DNA from: Geopseudomonas sagittaria
GTDB lineage: Bacteria > Pseudomonadota > Gammaproteobacteria > Pseudomonadales > Pseudomonadaceae
DNA: 64,000 bases
Reading direction: 5' to 3'
NCBI RefSeq assembly: GCF_900115715.1
Contig: NZ_FOXM01000003.1
Coordinates: 1-64,000 of the forward strand
In this document: piece by piece, positions 61,795 to 64,000 of the stretch
Position numbering within the stretch: position 1 is the stretch's first letter
How the letters are laid out: each line of letters starts with the position of its first letter
Translations under genes and position numbers: made by a program
Notes under the pieces: model-generated
The model's input: only the letters and a program-made list of their open reading frames with translations
The model's database searches: none
Told to the model about the DNA's origin: nothing

Positions 61795-62969
61795 AAATCG
61801 GATTCGGCATCGAGGACGAAGCCTTCCGCCAGGAAGTCGCCCACTGGCTGGAGCAGCACCTGCAAGGCGAGTTCGAGCAGCTGCGCTTTCGCGGCGGCCC
61901 CGGCGACGAACACATGTTCCCCGAGGAGCGCAAGGCGTGGGAGCGCGAGATGGCCAGGGGCGGCTGGATAGGTCTGGGCTGGCCGCGCGAATGCGGCGGG
62001 CGCGGCCTGTCGATCAGCCAGCAGGTGATCTTCCACGAGGAATACGCCCGCGCCGGCGGCCCGGGACGCATGGGCCACATCGGCGAAGGCCTGGCCGGGC
62101 CAACCATCGCCGCCTTCGGCACGGAGGAGCAGAAACGCCGCTTCCTGCCCGGCATCCTCGAAGGCCGCGAATTCTGGTGCCAGGGCTACTCCGAGCCGGG
62201 TGCCGGCTCCGATCTGGCCGGGGTGAAGACCCGCGCCCGCCTGGAGGGTGACCGCTGGCTGATCAACGGCCAGAAGGTGTGGACCTCGCTGGCCCACGAG
62301 TCGGACTGGTGCTTCGTGATCGCCCGCACCGAGCCGGGCAGCGTCGGCCACAAGGGCCTGTCCTTCTTCCTGGTGCCGATGCACCAGGCGAACATCCGCG
62401 TGCAACCGATCCAGCAGATCACCGGCACCAGCGAGTTCAACGAGGTGTTCTTCGACGACGCCGAAACTGCCGCCGACAACATCGTCGGCGCACCCGGCGA
62501 GGGCTGGAAGATCGCCATGGCCCTGCTCGGCTTCGAGCGCGGCGTCTCCACCCTCGGCCAGCAGATGCTGTTCCAGAACGAGCTGGACGAGATCGTGCGC
62601 ATCGCCAGAACCAACGGCGCCGCCGCCGACCCCATGCTGCGCCAGCGCCTGGCCCGTGCCTGGGCCGGCCTGCGCACCCTGCGCTACAACTCGCTGCGCA
62701 TGCTCTCCGGCCCGCAGAACGGTAGCCTGCGCCCCGAGGCGATGAGCTACAAGCTGGCCTGGTCCACCTGGCACGTCGAACTGGGCAAGCTGGCGATGGA
62801 CGTGCTCGGCCCGCAGGCGGAGATCCTCGACGGCGAGCCCTACGAGCTGTCGCGCCTGCAGTCGCTGTTCCTGTTCACCCGCTCGGACACCATCTACGGC
62901 GGCAGCAACGAGATCCAGCGCAACATCATCGCCGAACGGGCCCTGGGGATGCCGCGCGAGCCGCGCTGA
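61791..62969 (+). CDS. fadE30: FadE30-like acyl-CoA dehydrogenase
   Basis: A 392-residue ACAD that resembles mycobacterial FadE30, the enzyme that dehydrogenates the propionyl side chain of HIP-CoA. Matching marks, as I recall them: WCQGYSEPGAGSDLAGVKT, INGQKVWTSLAH, QITGTSEFNEVFFDDA, ERGVSTLGQQ and DTIYGGSNEIQRNIIAERAL. Translationally coupled to the preceding ACAD (ATGA). FadD3, which makes HIP-CoA, is not in the window. Confidence 0.88.
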   Translation: MKIGFGIEDEAFRQEVAHWLEQHLQGEFEQLRFRGGPGDEHMFPEERKAWEREMARGGWIGLGWPRECGGRGLSISQQVIFHEEYARAGGPGRMGHIGEGLAGPTIAAFGTEEQKRRFLPGILEGREFWCQGYSEPGAGSDLAGVKTRARLEGDRWLINGQKVWTSLAHESDWCFVIARTEPGSVGHKGLSFFLVPMHQANIRVQPIQQITGTSEFNEVFFDDAETAADNIVGAPGEGWKIAMALLGFERGVSTLGQQMLFQNELDEIVRIARTNGAAADPMLRQRLARAWAGLRTLRYNSLRMLSGPQNGSLRPEAMSYKLAWSTWHVELGKLAMDVLGPQAEILDGEPYELSRLQSLFLFTRSDTIYGGSNEIQRNIIAERALGMPREPR

Positions 62970-63001
62970 GCGTGACGGGCGACCGAGGCATCTCCAAACC
63001 T

Positions 63002-63060
63002 TGTAGGGGCGAATTCATTCGCCAACACGCTCCGCCAAGGCGAATGAATTCGCCCCTACA
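63002..63060. repeat. REP-like palindromic element, copy 4
   Basis: Perfect 22-bp arms at 63002-63023 and 63039-63060 with a 15-base loop, 32 bases past the FadE30 stop. The left arm equals those at 10082 and 33336. Confidence 0.85.
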
Positions 63061-63081
63061 GACCGCCACCGGGAGGCCACC

Positions 63082-64000
63082 ATCAACACCGATTCCCGCT
63101 ACATCGTCTGGCTGCTCGACTTCCTCGCCGGCCAGGGCATCGACAGTACGCAGCTGGCACGCCGCCACCGGCTGGACCCCGCGCGCCTGCTGGACGCCGA
63201 TGCCGTGGTCAGCACCGAGCAGCACCGCGCGCTGCTGCTCGATGCGCTGCAGCTGAGCGGCAACGGCGGCCTCGGCCTGCAACTGGGCATCCAGCGCTCG
63301 CTGGCCACCCTCGACCAGCTCGGCTACCTGATGATGAGCAGCCGCACGCTGCGCGAGGCGAGCCACGCCGGCCTGCGCTACCAGAACTACCCGGGACGCT
63401 TTTCCGGGCGCTCGCTGGTCACCTCGTTCAGCGAAATCGAGGGCCAGGGCTGCTACCAGGTCCAGGTCCGGGACGATCTAGGCCCGCTGCGCCTGCTCGC
63501 CGTGGAGGACGTGCTCGGCAGCATAGTCGCCAGCTGCCGCTGGGTGCTCGGCCGGCCCCTGCCGGTCACCCGCCTGCGCTGCGACTTCCCCGCACCGCCC
63601 CATGCCGAGCAGTACCGCACGGTGTTCGCCTGCCCGATCCAGTTCGACGCCCCGGCCACCCAGCTGTTCTTCGACGCCGCCATCCTCGACCAGCCGCTGC
63701 CCCACGCCAGCCCGCAGAGCGCCGCGCTGTACGCCAGTCTGTGCGAGCGGCGCAGCATCGAACTCAGCCGGGGCGACGTGGCCGCGCGGGTTTCGCAGTT
63801 GATCGTCGAGCATATCGCCGAGCCACCGGATCTGGCCGCCGCAGCCAATGCCCTGCACTGCAGCCCGCGCACCCTGAGCCGCAAGCTGCTCGCCCAGGGC
63901 TGGCAGTACCAGCAACTGGTCGACCAGGTGCGCGAGATCCATGCCCGCCGGGCGCTCAGCGACCCGAACCAGAGCATCACCCGCATCGCCCAGCAGCTCG
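63082..64000 (+). CDS. AraC-family regulator (OruR/ArgR-like N-terminal domain), 3' end outside the window, apparent ATC start
   Basis: An open frame of at least 306 codons to the window end. The N-terminal AraC ligand-binding domain of the Arabinose_bd type covers about residues 15-200 (LDQLGYLMMSSRTLREASHA near 76-95). The first helix-turn-helix is visible at the end (AANALHCSPRTLSRKLLAQG) and the second is cut off. GGGAGG (63071-63076) sits at ideal distance from an ATC codon at 63082. There is no in-frame ATG, GTG or TTG between the upstream stop (63004) and that point, and the next GTG (about 63205) would remove over 40 residues. Either a rare ATC start, a start-destroying change, or a base error. 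Confidence 0.82.
   Translation, partial: MNTDSRYIVWLLDFLAGQGIDSTQLARRHRLDPARLLDADAVVSTEQHRALLLDALQLSGNGGLGLQLGIQRSLATLDQLGYLMMSSRTLREASHAGLRYQNYPGRFSGRSLVTSFSEIEGQGCYQVQVRDDLGPLRLLAVEDVLGSIVASCRWVLGRPLPVTRLRCDFPAPPHAEQYRTVFACPIQFDAPATQLFFDAAILDQPLPHASPQSAALYASLCERRSIELSRGDVAARVSQLIVEHIAEPPDLAAAANALHCSPRTLSRKLLAQGWQYQQLVDQVREIHARRALSDPNQSITRIAQQL

Overview
The window is high-GC DNA from a gammaproteobacterium, most probably a Pseudomonas or close relative. The evidence is codon usage, OprD-type porin, Cus and AraC/LysR gene types, and Pseudomonas-style palindromic repeats. Most of it is a steroid-degradation locus. The only clearly foreign-looking stretch is a low-GC patch at about 15.1-16.7 kb.

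Layout. 1-4.6 kb: the end of a copper/silver efflux operon (cusB fragment, cusA, cusF). 4.7-14.5 kb: steroid-ring redox enzymes (EthD-like protein, SDR, KstD-type dehydrogenase, Old Yellow Enzyme, second KstD-like flavoprotein, Baeyer-Villiger monooxygenase), plus a SleB-type cell-wall hydrolase. 14.6-17.5 kb: a decayed umuC end, a hypothetical gene, a PIN-domain gene and a PhnB-like gene. 17.7-24.5 kb: DUF1329 and DUF1302 outer-membrane proteins, an MMPL-type RND permease and a YCF48 propeller. 24.8-35.9 kb: a small secreted peptide, kshA, two SDRs (one is hsdA), a TeiR-like LuxR regulator, a second RND/YCF48 pair, and ipdF-maoC-thiolase. 36-43 kb: an octaheme-HEAT-TPR cytochrome, an OprD-like porin, a secreted sulfatase and an AraC regulator. 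43.1-54.7 kb: an MCP and the leftward C/D-ring operon hsaC-ipdA-ipdB-ech-ipdC-echA20-fadE-fadE-fadA6-SDR. 55-60.3 kb: MscS/cNMP channel and a LysR-controlled pirin/isochorismatase/azoreductase/OsmC set. 60.6-64 kb: two acyl-CoA dehydrogenases (one FadE30-like) and the start of an AraC-type regulator.

How it works together. Inferred from families: HsdA and the KstD-type enzymes oxidise the A ring, KshA 9-alpha-hydroxylates and so opens the B ring, HsaC cleaves the aromatised A ring, and EchA20, IpdAB, IpdC, IpdF, FadA6 and the FadEs degrade the C/D-ring propionate (HIP). KshB, HsaAB, HsaD, HsaEFG and FadD3 are not here and must lie elsewhere.

Main new observation. About thirteen sites of the form CTAGTCC-N4-GGACGATG lie upstream of nearly every steroid operon. 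Most are followed 19-21 nt later by a -10-like hexamer. This defines a promoter class, very likely activated by the resident LuxR/TeiR-like protein. It also points to a candidate small RNA (about 8436-8586), to a 56-residue secreted peptide, and to the RND/YCF48/DUF1302/DUF1329 set as a steroid-induced envelope transport system.
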